Source: Cyanobium sp. CZS48M (GTDB taxonomy: Bacteria > Cyanobacteriota > Cyanobacteriia > PCC-6307 > Cyanobiaceae). Taken from it: a DNA stretch of 64,000 nt. How positions within the stretch are numbered: position 1 is the first letter of the stretch; each line of letters starts with the position of its first letter. Below are positions 38,673 through 63,340 of the stretch, piece by piece. The notes under the pieces were generated by a model. It was not told the DNA's origin. It did no database searches and worked only from the letters and a program-made list of their open reading frames with translations. Location of the stretch: the NCBI GenBank assembly GCA_030373145.1, contig JAUCZK010000003.1, positions 90,240 through 154,239 of the forward strand, in the 5' to 3' direction. The position numbers were made by a program, and so were the translations under genes.

Positions 38673-39950
38673 ATGGCAGCAGCCGAGGCGGCCTCCGCCC
38701 CCCGCCAACGCCTGGTGGCGGTGACGGCCCAGGGAGTCGCCAGCGGCACCCCCTACATGGTGGGCAGCAAGCTGCTGCAGGGATGGCTGGCCGCCAGCAA
38801 TGTGCCCCTGAGCCTGATCGGCCTGCTCGGCCTGGCGGAACTGCCCTACACCCTGAAGATGTTCTGGGCGCCGGCCCTCGACCGCTGGCCACTGCCCTGG
38901 CCCGACCGCCGGCGGGGCTGGTTGCTGCTGCTGCAGGTCACCCTGGTGGGTGTGATTGCGGCCATGGCCCTGCTGCGACCAGGCACGGACGGGGGCAGTC
39001 TCACGGCGATCGGCCTCATGGCCGTGCTGCTGGCCGTCTGCAGCGCCACCCAGGACATCGCTGTGGACGCCTACCGCACCGACCTTCTCCCCCCGGCTGA
39101 GCGGGGTGGCGGAGCGGCCGCCTCCGCCATGGGCTACAGGGGGGCCATGTTGGCCATCGGTGCCGGAGGTTTCATGCTGGCTGGCCGTTTCGGCTGGCCA
39201 GCGGCGTTCCTGGCCTCGGCTGCTCTGCTGCTGGCGGTGGTTCCGTTCACCCTGGCGGCGCCGCGGCTGGCACCGATCGAGCATCCCGTCACCAGCTTGC
39301 GCCAGGCGGTGGTGGGCCCGGCGCGTGATTTCCTGCGCCGCACCGGTTTCGGGCGAGCCGCGCTGTTGCTTCTGCTGGTTCTGCTCTACCGCTGGCCCGA
39401 TGGCCTGCTCAGCCTGATGGCCGTCCCCTTTCTGATTCAGCAGGGGTTCAGTCCCGGGCTGATCGGGGCGGTGCAGGGGGGCTGGGGCATCGCCGCCACC
39501 ATGATCGGCACGGTGCTCGGCGGGGTGCTCTTCAGCCGTCTGGGCATGAACCGCTCGCTCTGGCTGTTCGCCCTGATCGGAGCGATCGGCAACCTCTCCT
39601 ATTGGGCCCTGGCCCAGTTCGGAGGCGGCCAGACCGCACTGGTACTGGCCGTAGGCATGGAGAACATCGGCGGCGGCATGGTGGGAGCGGTCTTCGTGGC
39701 CTTGCTGATGAGCCTCTGCAACCCACGGTTCTCCGCCACCCAGTACGCCCTGCTCTCAGGGGTCTACGCCCTGAGCCGTTCAATCCTGGCCGCTCCGGCC
39801 GGACTGGTGGCCGAACGGGTGGGCTGGAGCAGCTTTTTCCTGTTCACGGTGGCGGCGGCACTGCCGGCCTTCCTGCTGATGCTGCGACTCACCCCCTGGA
39901 ACGGCACCGGCCCCCGCGGCGCCTTTGATCCGGCGAAAGATCCCACCTGA
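38673..39950 (+). CDS. MFS transporter, AmpG-like
   Basis: About 425 aa with some twelve hydrophobic segments. GLLGLAELPYTLKMFWAPALDR in the first helical pair and CSATQDIAVDAYRTDLLPPAERG are characteristic of the AmpG/acetyl-CoA transporter branch, which imports anhydromuropeptides in proteobacteria. ATG 38673 is chosen; TTG 38646 would add nine residues. Substrate in cyanobacteria is unproven; cell-wall recycling is an inference. It is convergent with rlmN. Confidence 0.85.
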   Translation: MAAAEAASAPRQRLVAVTAQGVASGTPYMVGSKLLQGWLAASNVPLSLIGLLGLAELPYTLKMFWAPALDRWPLPWPDRRRGWLLLLQVTLVGVIAAMALLRPGTDGGSLTAIGLMAVLLAVCSATQDIAVDAYRTDLLPPAERGGGAAASAMGYRGAMLAIGAGGFMLAGRFGWPAAFLASAALLLAVVPFTLAAPRLAPIEHPVTSLRQAVVGPARDFLRRTGFGRAALLLLLVLLYRWPDGLLSLMAVPFLIQQGFSPGLIGAVQGGWGIAATMIGTVLGGVLFSRLGMNRSLWLFALIGAIGNLSYWALAQFGGGQTALVLAVGMENIGGGMVGAVFVALLMSLCNPRFSATQYALLSGVYALSRSILAAPAGLVAERVGWSSFFLFTVAAALPAFLLMLRLTPWNGTGPRGAFDPAKDPT

Positions 39951-39954
39951 GGCG

Positions 39955-39982
39955 ACCGTCGAGCACACCCAGGCTCGACGGT
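39955..39982. terminator. perfect 10-bp inverted repeat between convergent genes
   Basis: ACCGTCGAGC and GCTCGACGGT flank an eight-base loop, four bases after the transporter stop and just before the rlmN stop. There is no T run on either strand, so it is either a poor bidirectional terminator or a 3'-end stabilising hairpin. Confidence 0.55.
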
Positions 39983-39984
39983 GG

Positions 39985-47276
<7,292 letters not shown>

Positions 47277-47328
47277 GGCCGAAGGGCGCGCGGACGTCGA
47301 GGGAAACGGTGAAGCTCAGGGCGTGGAT

Positions 47329-50619
<3,291 letters not shown>

Positions 50620-50833
50620 GCGGGAACCTGCAGGAACGGGTGAGAAGGTGGATGGGCGGCGACGGCGGGAACACGCCTGACGCTGCGGACTGCCGCAAGG
50701 ACAGCCAAAGGCATGGCAAGGCACCCCCTAGAGAGGGGGAGAACCCCGCCGTGTTCACGCTGATGACACTCGAATCGGAGCCGCCGACCTCGACAATGGT
50801 GCGCTCACGCTACCTGGCCAATAAAACATCATA
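50620..50833 (-). promoter_or_regulatory. rpoB promoter and long leader
   Basis: On the minus strand TATGAT (complement of 50828-50833) is a good -10 hexamer in the most AT-rich patch of the neighbourhood. It overlaps the tatD stop codon. No clear -35 is seen. Transcription from it would give an untranslated leader of about 200 bases. The leader includes a CCCCCT-AGAG-AGGGGG hairpin (50724-50739) and a possible long-range pairing between GAACACG and CGTGTTC. Confidence 0.45.
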
Positions 50834-51668
50834 CACTATCACTAGTGGATGGTCCAGGAAGGCCAAACAGGCGTACCGCATTGGCGGTGGAATCGGCCGC
50901 TACCCGCTCCAGGGGCTCGCCTCTGAGCTCCGCCATCCGGCCGGCCACGGAAGCCACGAAGGCGGGCTCGTTGCGCTTGCCGCGGCGGGGCACCGGTGAG
51001 AGGAAGGGACAGTCGGTTTCCACCAGGTAGCGGTCGGCCGGCACCTGCAGGGCGCAGGCATGGGTGTCGAGGGCCTTGGGGAAGGTGACCGTTCCACTGA
51101 AGCTGATGTGAAGCCCCAGCTCCAGAAACCCCTCCATCTCCTGCGGGGTGCCGCCCCAGCAGTGCATCACCCCCCGGGGACAGCGCCCCTGGGACTGACG
51201 CTGGCGCAGCAGCTCCAGCATCGGCGCGGCGGCATCACGGCAGTGAATGATCACCGGCAGATCCAGCTCCACCGCCAGATCCAGCTGGGGGCCAAGGACC
51301 TCCAGCTGGCGCTCGAGCTGGGAGTCGCGGAAGAGATCCAGTCCCAGTTCACCGATGGCCACCACCCGCTGGTCGTCGAGGGCGGCCTGGCGCAGCACCG
51401 CCTGGGTGCCGGAATCCCAGTGATCGGTGTCGAGCGGATGGACCCCCACCGAGTAGCGCAGCTCCGGGAAACGATCGGCCAGGGCCCGGATCGGCGCGAT
51501 CTGGGAAGGCTCGACGCAGGCATGCAGCAACGACACCACCCCGGCTTCGCGCCAGCGCTCAGCCACCGCATCGAGGTCGGCCTCGAAGGTGCTGAACACC
51601 ACATGGCAGTGGGAATCAACCAGCGCCGGGAGCGCGGTGGCCACAGCGGGCTTGGTGTGGACGGTCAT
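50829..51668 (-). CDS. tatD: TatD family metal-dependent hydrolase
   Basis: 279 aa from ATG 51668. Metal ligands are visible in LVDSHCHVVF, IGELGLDLF, VIIHCRDAA and VMHCWGGTPQEM, and the closing ETDCPFLSPVPRRGKRNEPA motif is canonical. TatD proteins are nucleases (3'-5' exonuclease or DNase). The frame is open upstream into rpsT, but the ATG lies 16 bases after the rpsT stop. Gene order rpsT-tatD-rpoB is common in picocyanobacteria. Confidence 0.92.
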   Translation of the reverse strand: MTVHTKPAVATALPALVDSHCHVVFSTFEADLDAVAERWREAGVVSLLHACVEPSQIAPIRALADRFPELRYSVGVHPLDTDHWDSGTQAVLRQAALDDQRVVAIGELGLDLFRDSQLERQLEVLGPQLDLAVELDLPVIIHCRDAAAPMLELLRQRQSQGRCPRGVMHCWGGTPQEMEGFLELGLHISFSGTVTFPKALDTHACALQVPADRYLVETDCPFLSPVPRRGKRNEPAFVASVAGRMAELRGEPLERVAADSTANAVRLFGLPGPSTSDSV

Positions 51669-51684
51669 GGGGACGGCCGGCCGC

Positions 51685-53434
<1,750 letters not shown>

Positions 53435-53461
53435 CTGAGCCGCCCGAGCTGGAAGCACTGC

Positions 53462-54175
53462 TCAGGCGCGCTCCAGGTCCCGCACCCGGGGCTCCCCATC
53501 AACGATCTCGCCCACCAGCACCTGGTCGGTGAGGCCCACGAACAGCCCGTTCTCCAGCACCCCCGGCAGGTTGTTGATGGCCTGCTCCAGGGCCGGTGGG
53601 TCGGCGATGCCACCGGCGAAGCGCAGATCCAGCACCAGATTCCCCTGGTCGGTCACCACCGGGCCTGCCTTCTTCACCGCCATGCGCAGCTCAGCGCTGG
53701 CACCCATGGCCTCCAGTTCCGCCTTCACCTGACGCCAGGCTCCGGGCAGCACCTCCACCGGCAGCAGGAAGTCGAGGTTGAGGCGCTCCACCAGCTTGCT
53801 GGAATCCACCACCACCACGAAACGCTCGGCCCGGCGGGCCACCAGCTTCTCCTGCACGTGGCAGGCCCCGCCCCCCTTGATCAGCTGGAAGGCGGGATCC
53901 ACCTCATCGGCACCATCGATCGCCAGGTCGATGCGGGAGACGGCATTGAGGCTCTGCAGGGGAATGCCCAGCTCAGCGGCGAGCACCTCCCCCTGGAACG
54001 AGGTGGTCACCCCGGTGATGCCGGAGAGTTCACCCTGCTGCAGGCGGGCGCCCAGTTCGCGGATCATCAGGGCGGCGGTGGAGCCGGAGCCCAGGCCGAC
54101 CACCATCCCATCGCGGATCTGATCAACGGCGGCGGTGGCCACGGCCAGCTTCATCCGGTCCTGCAGCTCGGCCAT
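53462..54175 (-). CDS. rpiA: ribose-5-phosphate isomerase A
   Basis: Interconverts ribose 5-phosphate and ribulose 5-phosphate in the Calvin and pentose phosphate cycles. It has 237 aa. [16 protein letters not shown] near the start, the [20 protein letters not shown] active-site loop (catalytic Asp and Glu) and the following Lys-rich [16 protein letters not shown] are canonical. Confidence 0.96.
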   Translation of the reverse strand: MAELQDRMKLAVATAAVDQIRDGMVVGLGSGSTAALMIRELGARLQQGELSGITGVTTSFQGEVLAAELGIPLQSLNAVSRIDLAIDGADEVDPAFQLIKGGGACHVQEKLVARRAERFVVVVDSSKLVERLNLDFLLPVEVLPGAWRQVKAELEAMGASAELRMAVKKAGPVVTDQGNLVLDLRFAGGIADPPALEQAINNLPGVLENGLFVGLTDQVLVGEIVDGEPRVRDLERA

Positions 54176-54253
54176 GGGGAGTGGAACCAGGGGCTTGCGA
54201 CCGTAGCAAGCTGATGGCTGAATTCCTGCAGAACCCAGCTGGCGCAGGGCCCC

Positions 54254-56391
<2,138 letters not shown>

Positions 56392-56450
56392 CAGAGAGAG
56401 CCATGGAAGGGGGACTTCAGCCTAAGTTGCCGCAACAGCGCTGCCAGACC

Positions 56451-56729
56451 ATGGCCTCGATCCCTCCCGGCACCCGTGTGCGATGTGCCCTCTGCCAGGT
56501 GGAGATCCAGGGCATGGTGGGCGGCCAGGATCTGGTGATGTTCAGCCAGGGGGCCCCTGGGACCCGCGCCAAGCTCTGGGCCAGGGTCTGCCAATACGTC
56601 AGGGAACCCCAACGCTGCCTCAACCAGGACCAGGCGATCCGGGGCGAGATCGGGCCGGACGATTTCTACGGTGAGGCCCCCAGCCTCGGTCTCTTCGATG
56701 CCCCCGGCGGAGCCACTCCGCCGGCCTGA
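56451..56729 (+). CDS. conserved hypothetical protein (92 aa)
   Basis: From ATG 56451: MASIPPGTRVRCALCQVEIQ, then GMVGGQDLVMFSQGAPGTRAK and QYVREPQRCLNQDQAIRGEI. A C-x2-C pair (Cys12, Cys15) and a later Cys suggest a small zinc or redox site, unproven. ATG 56403 would add 16 residues. It diverges from the phosphoesterase gene and lies 164 bases upstream of rimP. I do not recognise a named family. Confidence 0.7.
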   Translation: MASIPPGTRVRCALCQVEIQGMVGGQDLVMFSQGAPGTRAKLWARVCQYVREPQRCLNQDQAIRGEIGPDDFYGEAPSLGLFDAPGGATPPA

Positions 56730-56893
56730 GCCAGCCGAAGCCGGGGCCTGCCGTGCCGGCTTGTACGCTCAAGTTCATGCCCGGCGGGCATCACCCTGAC
56801 GCTCAAGTGCGGCCCCCGGGCAGCCTTGGGCTCTGGGGCAGTTTTTCTGCAGAGGCCGGTCGGGCGTCCGACTCGCTCTCTCCAGCTCCGCCG

Positions 56894-57364
56894 GTGCCCC
56901 ATCCACTCATCCCCGATCTGGAGCGTCTGGTCTGCCCGCTCGCCGAAGCTTCCGGTCTGGCGGTGCAGGGGGTGGAGATCCAGGCCCAGCGGCTGCCGCT
57001 CACCCTGGTGGTCCTGATCCGCCACGCCGACGGACGGGACGTCAATCTCGATGACTGCGCCGCTTTCAGCGGTGTGCTCGGTGAGGTTGTCGAAGCCAGC
57101 GAGCTGATGCCCCAGGCCTATGTCCTGGAAGTCAGCAGCCCAGGAATCGGCGAGGAGCTGCTTGACGACCGCGACTTCCACAGTTTCCGCGGGTTCCCCG
57201 TGGCGGTGTGCTTTCGCGATGGCAAGGGCGCCGAGACCACCCGCGAAGGCCTGCTGCTGGAGAGGGACGCGGAGCACCTCCAGCTCAATCTGCGCGGCCG
57301 CATCAGTCGGATCCCCCGCTCTGATGTGATCTCCGTTCGCCTGGTCACCCCCACCACGGGCTGA
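56894..57364 (+). CDS. rimP: ribosome maturation factor RimP
   Basis: Assists 30S subunit maturation. It has 156 aa from GTG 56894 (PHPLIPDLERLVCPLAEASG). AYVLEVSSPGIGEELLDDRD is the RimP signature, with VEIQAQRLPLTLVVLIRHADG before it and the C-terminal SH3-like domain after it. An upstream open frame to 56753 is non-coding. It starts the rimP-nusA-ylxR-infB operon, conserved across bacteria. Confidence 0.93.
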   Translation: MPHPLIPDLERLVCPLAEASGLAVQGVEIQAQRLPLTLVVLIRHADGRDVNLDDCAAFSGVLGEVVEASELMPQAYVLEVSSPGIGEELLDDRDFHSFRGFPVAVCFRDGKGAETTREGLLLERDAEHLQLNLRGRISRIPRSDVISVRLVTPTTG

Positions 57365-57409
57365 CCACCGCTCCGTGACCAACCCCCTCATCCCCCCTTT
57401 TTTGATCCG

Positions 57410-58891
57410 ATGGCACTCGTTCTCCTCCCCGGTCTGCAGAACCTGATCGAGGACATCAGTGAGGAGAAGAAACTTCCCACCCAGGTGATTGAGGCGGCCC
57501 TGCGCGAGGCCCTCCTCAAGGGGTACGAGCGCTATCGCCGCACCCTCTATCTGGGCATCAGCGAAGACCCCTTCGAGGAGGACTACTTCAGCAATTTCGA
57601 TGTGGCCCTCGACCTCGATGAGGAGGGCTATCGGGTGCTGGCCAGCAAGATCATCGTCGATGAGGTGGAGAGCGAAGACCACCAGATCGCCCTGGCCGAA
57701 GTGCAGCAGGTGGCGGAAGACGCCCAGATCGGCGACACAGTGGTGCTGGATGTCACCCCCGAGAAGGACGACTTCGGCCGCATGGCCGCCGCCACCACCA
57801 AACAGGTGCTGGCCCAGAAGCTGCGGGACCAGCAGCGCCGGATGATCCAGGAGGAGTTCGCCGATCTCGAAGACCCGGTGCTCACCGCCCGGGTGATCCG
57901 CTTCGAGCGTCAGTCGGTGATCATGGCCGTGAGTTCCGGCCTGGGTCGGCCTGAGGTGGAAGCGGAGCTGCCCAGGCGGGACCAGCTTCCCAACGACAAC
58001 TACCGGGCCAATGCCACCTTCAAGGTCTTCCTCAAGGAGGTGAGCGAGGTGCCCCGTCGCGGCCCGCAGCTGTTCATCTCAAGGGCCAATGCCGGTCTGG
58101 TGGTGTATCTGTTCGAGAACGAAGTGCCGGAGATCCAGGAGGGTTCGGTGCGGATCGTGGCCGTCGCCAGGGAAGCCAATCCCCCCTCCCGTGCCGTGGG
58201 CCCCCGCACCAAGGTGGCCGTCGACAGCGTCGAGCGGGAGGTGGATCCGGTGGGGGCCTGCATCGGGGCCCGGGGTTCCCGAATTCAGCAGGTGGTCAAT
58301 GAACTGCGCGGCGAGAAGATCGATGTGATCCGCTGGTCGCCCGACCCAGGTCAGTACCTGGCCAATTCCCTCAGCCCCGCCCGCGTCGAGATGGTGCGGC
58401 TGGTGGATCCAGAGGGGCAACACGCCCATGTGCTCGTTCCCCCCGACCAGCTCAGCCTGGCCATCGGCCGCGAGGGCCAGAACGTGCGTCTGGCGGCACG
58501 GCTCACCGGCTGGAAGATCGACATCAAGAACGCCTCCGACTACGACCAGGTCACGGAGGACGCCCGGGCGGCAGAGCTGATCGCCCTGCGCGAGGAGGAC
58601 GAGCGGCAGCAGGCCGAGGCCGAAGCTCGCCTGGCGGTGGAGCAGGCCGCCCGAGCCGAGGAAGACGCCCGCCTGCGGGAGCTCTACCCCCTGCCCGAGG
58701 ACGAGGAGGGCTACGAGGGCGATGCCGATGCCGGGGAGGCCGAGGCCGCCTATGAGCCTGAGGCTCAGGCTGCAGCAGAAGCCATGGCCGAAGTGAACAC
58801 CGTGGCCGAGGCCGCCACCGAAACCGTGGCCGTTCCCGCCGTTGAGGCTGAGGCTGATGCCGAAGCGGATGCCGAAGCCGAACTGCGGTGA
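57410..58891 (+). CDS. nusA: transcription termination/antitermination factor NusA
   Basis: 493 aa. The N-terminal polymerase-binding domain ([20 protein letters not shown]) is followed by an S1 domain (about 130-200) and two KH domains ([40 protein letters not shown]). After about residue 385 comes a tail of roughly 100 residues, almost entirely Ala, Glu and Asp, in place of the acidic repeats of E. coli NusA. It may act as an intrinsically disordered brake on RNA binding (inference). Its stop overlaps the ylxR GTG (GTGA). Confidence 0.96.
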   Translation: MALVLLPGLQNLIEDISEEKKLPTQVIEAALREALLKGYERYRRTLYLGISEDPFEEDYFSNFDVALDLDEEGYRVLASKIIVDEVESEDHQIALAEVQQVAEDAQIGDTVVLDVTPEKDDFGRMAAATTKQVLAQKLRDQQRRMIQEEFADLEDPVLTARVIRFERQSVIMAVSSGLGRPEVEAELPRRDQLPNDNYRANATFKVFLKEVSEVPRRGPQLFISRANAGLVVYLFENEVPEIQEGSVRIVAVAREANPPSRAVGPRTKVAVDSVEREVDPVGACIGARGSRIQQVVNELRGEKIDVIRWSPDPGQYLANSLSPARVEMVRLVDPEGQHAHVLVPPDQLSLAIGREGQNVRLAARLTGWKIDIKNASDYDQVTEDARAAELIALREEDERQQAEAEARLAVEQAARAEEDARLRELYPLPEDEEGYEGDADAGEAEAAYEPEAQAAAEAMAEVNTVAEAATETVAVPAVEAEADAEADAEAELR

Positions 58892-59178
58892 GCGGGGGAG
58901 TGGTGCTGCGGCGCTGTGTGTCCTGCCGGGAACGGCGGGATCGCCAGCTGCTCTGGCGGATCATCCGTCAGAGCAGCGATGGGGTGGTGCTGGACGGAGC
59001 CACCACCAGGGCCATGGGCCGCTCGGCCTATGTCTGTCCCTCCAGCCGCTGCATCGAGGACGCCAGGCGGCGCAAACGTCTGCAGCGCGCCCTGCGCTGT
59101 CAGGTGTCGGATTCCATCTACGCGGCACTGGTGGAACGGCTGAGCGAGTCACACGCTGCAGCCTCTGAGGCAAGATGA
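58888..59178 (+). CDS. ylxR: YlxR/RnpM family RNA-binding protein (DUF448)
   Basis: 96 aa from GTG 58888. RRCVSCRERRDRQLLWRIIR and GRSAYVCPSSRCIEDARRRK are the two halves of the family; the first includes the conserved C-V-x-C pair. YlxR proteins bind RNA and in Bacillus regulate RNase P. It lies between nusA (overlap) and infB, as in most bacteria. Confidence 0.92.
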   Translation: MSGGVVLRRCVSCRERRDRQLLWRIIRQSSDGVVLDGATTRAMGRSAYVCPSSRCIEDARRRKRLQRALRCQVSDSIYAALVERLSESHAAASEAR

Positions 59179-59241
59179 ACAGTGGCCGCACCGCGCGTGG
59201 GGCTCGGAGGCACTTGGTGCCCCGACCGATCGGAGACCTGA

Positions 59242-62200
59242 ATGACCAGCAGCGGCAAAGTCAGAATTTATGAGCTGTCCCGGGACCTTGGCCTGGAGAA
59301 CAAGGACGTGCTCGACGCCGCTGAGAAGCTGTCCATTGCGGTCAAGAGCCACAGCAGCTCCATCAGCGATGGGGAGGCCGAGCGCATCCGCAGCCTGATC
59401 AGAACCCCCGGCAACGCGCCCAGGAACGCACCCAGCAACGGTGGCGGGGCCCAGCTGGCCCAGCCTGTGCGGCCCGCACCCCCGGCGGGCGAGCCGGCCA
59501 AGGCCATCCTTTCGCTCAAGAAGGCAGCCCCTTCGGCCCCAGCCGCTCCGGCTACGCCCTCCAGTGCGGCCGCCCCGGCTGCCGCCGCCAAGCCCAAGCC
59601 GGCCGTCAGGCCAGTGAGCAGCCCCCAGAAGCCCGCCGCCGCCGCGCCAGGCGCAGGCCCCGCCGCCAAGCCAGTCATTGTCAAGCCGGCCCCCAGGCCG
59701 GAGATCGTGGCGCAGGCTCCCGCCAGCGCAGCAAAACCGGCGGCCCCCAGCCCACCACCGCTGGTGAGGAAAGTGGTGCCTCAGGCCGCCCGACAGACCC
59801 CCACCACCTCCGCGCCAACTGCTGCGGCACCAGCCCGGCCGGCGGTGGCGCTCAAGCCGGCGGCAGTCCCAAGCCGACCACCGGCCGCACCGGTGAGCAA
59901 GCCAGAGCCACCCCAGGCGCGCAAGCCCGATCCGGCTGCGGCGCCCGGTCCCACCCCCAGTCCCCGGCCGGCGACGAGCCCCCGGCCCGTGCCCCGCGGC
60001 AGTGCACCTGCCCCCTCCCGTCCGGCCTCGGCCGCGCCCCCGAGGCCTGGCGCACCTGCACCCGTGCGGGCAGCAGGCGGTTCCGGCCCCGGCCGGCCGC
60101 AACTGGTGGGCCGACCCCAGACGGTCCAGCCCGGCACCAGCAACCGACCGGCACCTCCATCGGGTCGCCCGGCCCTGAGCCAGCGGCCCGCCGGTGCGCC
60201 CCAGCGGCCCACCCCGCAGGTGGGCCGCCCCACCCAGGCCCGCAGCCCCCTGGAGCTGGTGGGTAAACCGATCCGCCGCGACGCCGCCGCCCCCGGTGGC
60301 GGCACCCGGCCCGGAGCTCCCGTGCGTCCCGGCATGCCCCAGGGCATGCGCAAGCCGGTGGCCCCCGGCGAGCTGATGCAGCTGCAGAAGCCCGGCAGCC
60401 GCCCGATCGCCGCGCCACCGCGGCGGCCCGAGCGCAGCGAAGGCGGTACCGACCCCACCCGGCCCACAGCCACACCCCCCTCGGCGCCCCGCAAACCAGC
60501 CTTCCGCACACCCCAGGCCGCAGGGCCTGGCCGCGCACGGCGCCCGGAATGGGACGACAGCGCCAAACTGGAGGCCCTGCGCAGCAAGTCGCCCCAGAAG
60601 CAGCGCCAGAAGGTCCACATCATCGGCGACAACGATGATGCGCTCACCGCCGAAACCGGCGGCTTCGCCGGCGAGCACGAGGCGATGGTGCTCCAGGCCA
60701 GCCTGGCCCGGCCGTCGCGGCCCCGCACCCGTCCCACCACGCCAGGCGCCAAGCCCGTGGTGGCGATGCGCAAGCGCAAGAAGGAAACCACCCGCCAGAG
60801 GCAGCGGCGTCGCGCCATGGAACTGCGCGCCGCCCGCGAAGCCAAGGCCACCCGGCCCGAGATGCTGATCGTGCCCGAGGGCAACCTCACGGTGCAGGAG
60901 CTGGCCGACCGCCTCGGTGTGGAGAGCTCCGAGATCATCAAATCCCTCTTCTTCAAGGGGATCATCGCCACGGTCACCCAGACCCTCGATCTCTCCACGA
61001 TCGAAACGGTCTCCGATGAATTCGGGGTGCCTGTGCTCCAGGACGACGTGGAGGAGGCCGCCAAGAAGACGGTCGAGATGATCGAGGCCAGCGATTTCGA
61101 TCACCTGATCCGCCGTCCGCCGGTGGTCACGGTGATGGGCCACGTCGACCATGGCAAGACCAGCCTGCTGGATGCCATCCGCAAGACCCGTGTGGCGGCA
61201 GGGGAAGCCGGCGGCATCACCCAGCACATCGGCGCCTACCAGGTCACGATTCCCCACTCCGGCGAAGACCGCAGCATCACCTTCCTCGACACCCCAGGCC
61301 ACGAGGCCTTCACCGCCATGCGCGCCCGGGGTACCAAGGTCACCGACGTGGCCGTGCTGGTGGTGGCCGCCGACGACGGCGTTCGTCCCCAGACCCTCGA
61401 GGCCATCAGCCACGCCAGGGCGGCGGAAGTGCCGATCATCGTGGCGATCAACAAGGTGGACAAGGAGGGCGCCCAACCCGAGCGGGTCAAGCAGGAACTC
61501 TCCGCCCTGGAGCTTGTCGCTGAAGACTGGGGCGGCACCACGGTGATGGTGCCGGTGAGCGCCACCAAGGGCATCAACATCGACAAACTGCTGGAGATGA
61601 TCCTGCTGGTGACTGAGGTCGAAGACCTCCAGGCCAACCCGGACCGGATGGCGAAGGGCACCGTGATCGAGGCTCACCTCGACAAGGCCAAGGGTCCTGT
61701 GGCCACCCTGCTGATCCAGAACGGCACCCTCAAGGCCGGCGATGTGTTGGCGGCCGGGCCGGTGCTCGGCAAGGTGCGGGCCATGGTCGACGACTCGGGC
61801 AAACGGGTCAAGAGCGCAGGTCCTTCCTCGGCCGTGGAGGCCCTCGGCTTCAGCGAGGTGCCCACCGCCGGTGATGAATTCGAGGTCTACACCGACGAGA
61901 AGACCGCCCGCTCGGTGGTGGGAGACCGGGCCAACGAAGCCCGTGCCACCCGCCTGGCCCAGCAGATGGCCTCCCGCCGGGTTTCACTGGCGTCCATGTC
62001 AGGTCAGGCCAGCGAAGGGGAGCTCAAGGAGCTCAACCTCATCCTCAAGGCCGACGTCCAGGGCAGTGTCGAGGCGATCCTCGGATCACTCGAGCAGCTG
62101 CCCCAGGGCGAGGTGCAGGTGCGGGTGCTGCTCTCCGCCCCAGGGGAGATCACCGAAACCGACGTGGATCTGGCCGCCGCTTCCGGTGCCGTGATCGTGG

Positions 62201-62640
62201 GCTTCAACACCTCGATGGCCTCCGGTGCCAAGCGGGCCGCCGATGCCAATGGCGTCGATGTGCGCGACTACGACGTGATCTACAAGCTGCTGGAGGACAT
62301 CCAGCTGGCCATGGAGGGTCTGCTGGAGCCGGAGCTGGTGGAGGAGTCCCTCGGCGAAGCGGAGGTGCGCCTGGTGTTCACCATCGGCAAGAGCGCCGTG
62401 GCTGGGTGCTACGTCACCAGCGGCAAGCTGCAGCGCAACTGCAAGGTGCGCATTCAGCGCAACAAGCAGGTGGTATTCGAGGGCGATCTCGATTCCCTGC
62501 GCCGCAACAAGGACGACGTCAAGGAGGTGGCCACGGGCTTCGAGTGCGGCATCGGCTGCGATCGCTTTGCCAACTGGCAGGAGGGCGATCGGGTGATGGC
62601 CTACAAGCTGGTCACCCAACGCCGCACCCTCAGCACCTGA
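59242..62640 (+). CDS. infB: translation initiation factor IF-2
   Basis: 1132 aa. A short N-terminal IF2_N-like domain ([20 protein letters not shown]) is followed by about 450 residues rich in Pro, Ala, Arg and Gly with little predicted structure. A second IF2_N domain ([20 protein letters not shown], about 549-600) precedes the GTPase domain with G1 [14 protein letters not shown] (about 632), G3 [16 protein letters not shown] and G4 AINKVD. Domains II, III and IV (IF2 C2, binding fMet-tRNA) complete the protein. The long linker is a cyanobacterial trait but is particularly extended here. Confidence 0.97.
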   Translation: MTSSGKVRIYELSRDLGLENKDVLDAAEKLSIAVKSHSSSISDGEAERIRSLIRTPGNAPRNAPSNGGGAQLAQPVRPAPPAGEPAKAILSLKKAAPSAPAAPATPSSAAAPAAAAKPKPAVRPVSSPQKPAAAAPGAGPAAKPVIVKPAPRPEIVAQAPASAAKPAAPSPPPLVRKVVPQAARQTPTTSAPTAAAPARPAVALKPAAVPSRPPAAPVSKPEPPQARKPDPAAAPGPTPSPRPATSPRPVPRGSAPAPSRPASAAPPRPGAPAPVRAAGGSGPGRPQLVGRPQTVQPGTSNRPAPPSGRPALSQRPAGAPQRPTPQVGRPTQARSPLELVGKPIRRDAAAPGGGTRPGAPVRPGMPQGMRKPVAPGELMQLQKPGSRPIAAPPRRPERSEGGTDPTRPTATPPSAPRKPAFRTPQAAGPGRARRPEWDDSAKLEALRSKSPQKQRQKVHIIGDNDDALTAETGGFAGEHEAMVLQASLARPSRPRTRPTTPGAKPVVAMRKRKKETTRQRQRRRAMELRAAREAKATRPEMLIVPEGNLTVQELADRLGVESSEIIKSLFFKGIIATVTQTLDLSTIETVSDEFGVPVLQDDVEEAAKKTVEMIEASDFDHLIRRPPVVTVMGHVDHGKTSLLDAIRKTRVAAGEAGGITQHIGAYQVTIPHSGEDRSITFLDTPGHEAFTAMRARGTKVTDVAVLVVAADDGVRPQTLEAISHARAAEVPIIVAINKVDKEGAQPERVKQELSALELVAEDWGGTTVMVPVSATKGINIDKLLEMILLVTEVEDLQANPDRMAKGTVIEAHLDKAKGPVATLLIQNGTLKAGDVLAAGPVLGKVRAMVDDSGKRVKSAGPSSAVEALGFSEVPTAGDEFEVYTDEKTARSVVGDRANEARATRLAQQMASRRVSLASMSGQASEGELKELNLILKADVQGSVEAILGSLEQLPQGEVQVRVLLSAPGEITETDVDLAAASGAVIVGFNTSMASGAKRAADANGVDVRDYDVIYKLLEDIQLAMEGLLEPELVEESLGEAEVRLVFTIGKSAVAGCYVTSGKLQRNCKVRIQRNKQVVFEGDLDSLRRNKDDVKEVATGFECGIGCDRFANWQEGDRVMAYKLVTQRRTLST

Positions 62641-62641
62641 T

Positions 62642-63340
62642 GTGAACCCCCGCAGCGAACCCCTGCTCTGGCTGCAACTGCTCGGACTGGCCGCCATCCC
62701 AGCCGAGCTGCTGGCCGTGGCACTGATCCTGGCGGGGGCCGATCCGGGCCCGGTTCCCGGGATCGAGCGGCTCTTGCTCTGGGCGCTGGGGGCACTGCTG
62801 CCGGCGCTGCTGCTCTGGCAGCGGCCGGCCGATTGCTGGTCGTTGCTGCTGTTGCAGACCCCGGCCAGGGGCCGCCGTGAGGATCAGCGGCGCCTGAGCG
62901 CCCTGCAATCGCCTCTGCCCGTGCGCCTGCTGGCGGTCGCCGCGGCGGCTGGGTTGTTGCCGGCGCTCTGGCGCCTTGACCTCCTCTCCCCCCAGCTGGC
63001 GGCCATCGCCCCCCTGCCGGAGGCGTCGCGGCTGGTCACGATCCTGCTGACCGTGCCGCTGCTGGCCGTTCTGGTCTGGCAGTCCCAGCAGCTGCTCCAG
63101 GCCATCTGGCTGCTCAGCCGCAGCGCAGAGCAGCTGGAGGGTACCCCCGCCATGGCGCCAGAGGTGCTGGCACGGGAACGATTGAGCCTTGGACTGCCCC
63201 TGCTGCTGCCCGCTCCCCTAGCAGCTCAGTCCCAACCCACACCACAGCCCGAGGCGGAGCTCCCCAACGCTTCAGCGGTCGCGCCAGAGCAACAGGCCAA
63301 AGCCGATGAAGGCACTGAGCTGGATCAACAAATCCCCTGA
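62642..63340 (+). CDS. low-complexity-tail membrane protein
   Basis: 232 aa from GTG 62642, two bases after the infB stop (start NPRSEPLLWLQLLGLAAIPA). It has four to five hydrophobic segments in the first 165 residues (LLLWALGALLPALLLWQ; LVTILLTVPLLAVLVW), then a Pro/Gln/Ala/Glu-rich tail. The pattern matches the cyanobacterial group annotated as low-complexity tail membrane proteins, of unknown function. The last 69 bases overlap the DUF3493 gene antisense. Confidence 0.82.
   Translation: MNPRSEPLLWLQLLGLAAIPAELLAVALILAGADPGPVPGIERLLLWALGALLPALLLWQRPADCWSLLLLQTPARGRREDQRRLSALQSPLPVRLLAVAAAAGLLPALWRLDLLSPQLAAIAPLPEASRLVTILLTVPLLAVLVWQSQQLLQAIWLLSRSAEQLEGTPAMAPEVLARERLSLGLPLLLPAPLAAQSQPTPQPEAELPNASAVAPEQQAKADEGTELDQQIP

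Noticed and set aside
59149..61677. 842-codon open frame on the minus strand opposite infB
   Set aside because: Gly/Arg/His-rich shadow of the Pro/Ala-rich IF-2 arm and GTPase domain.
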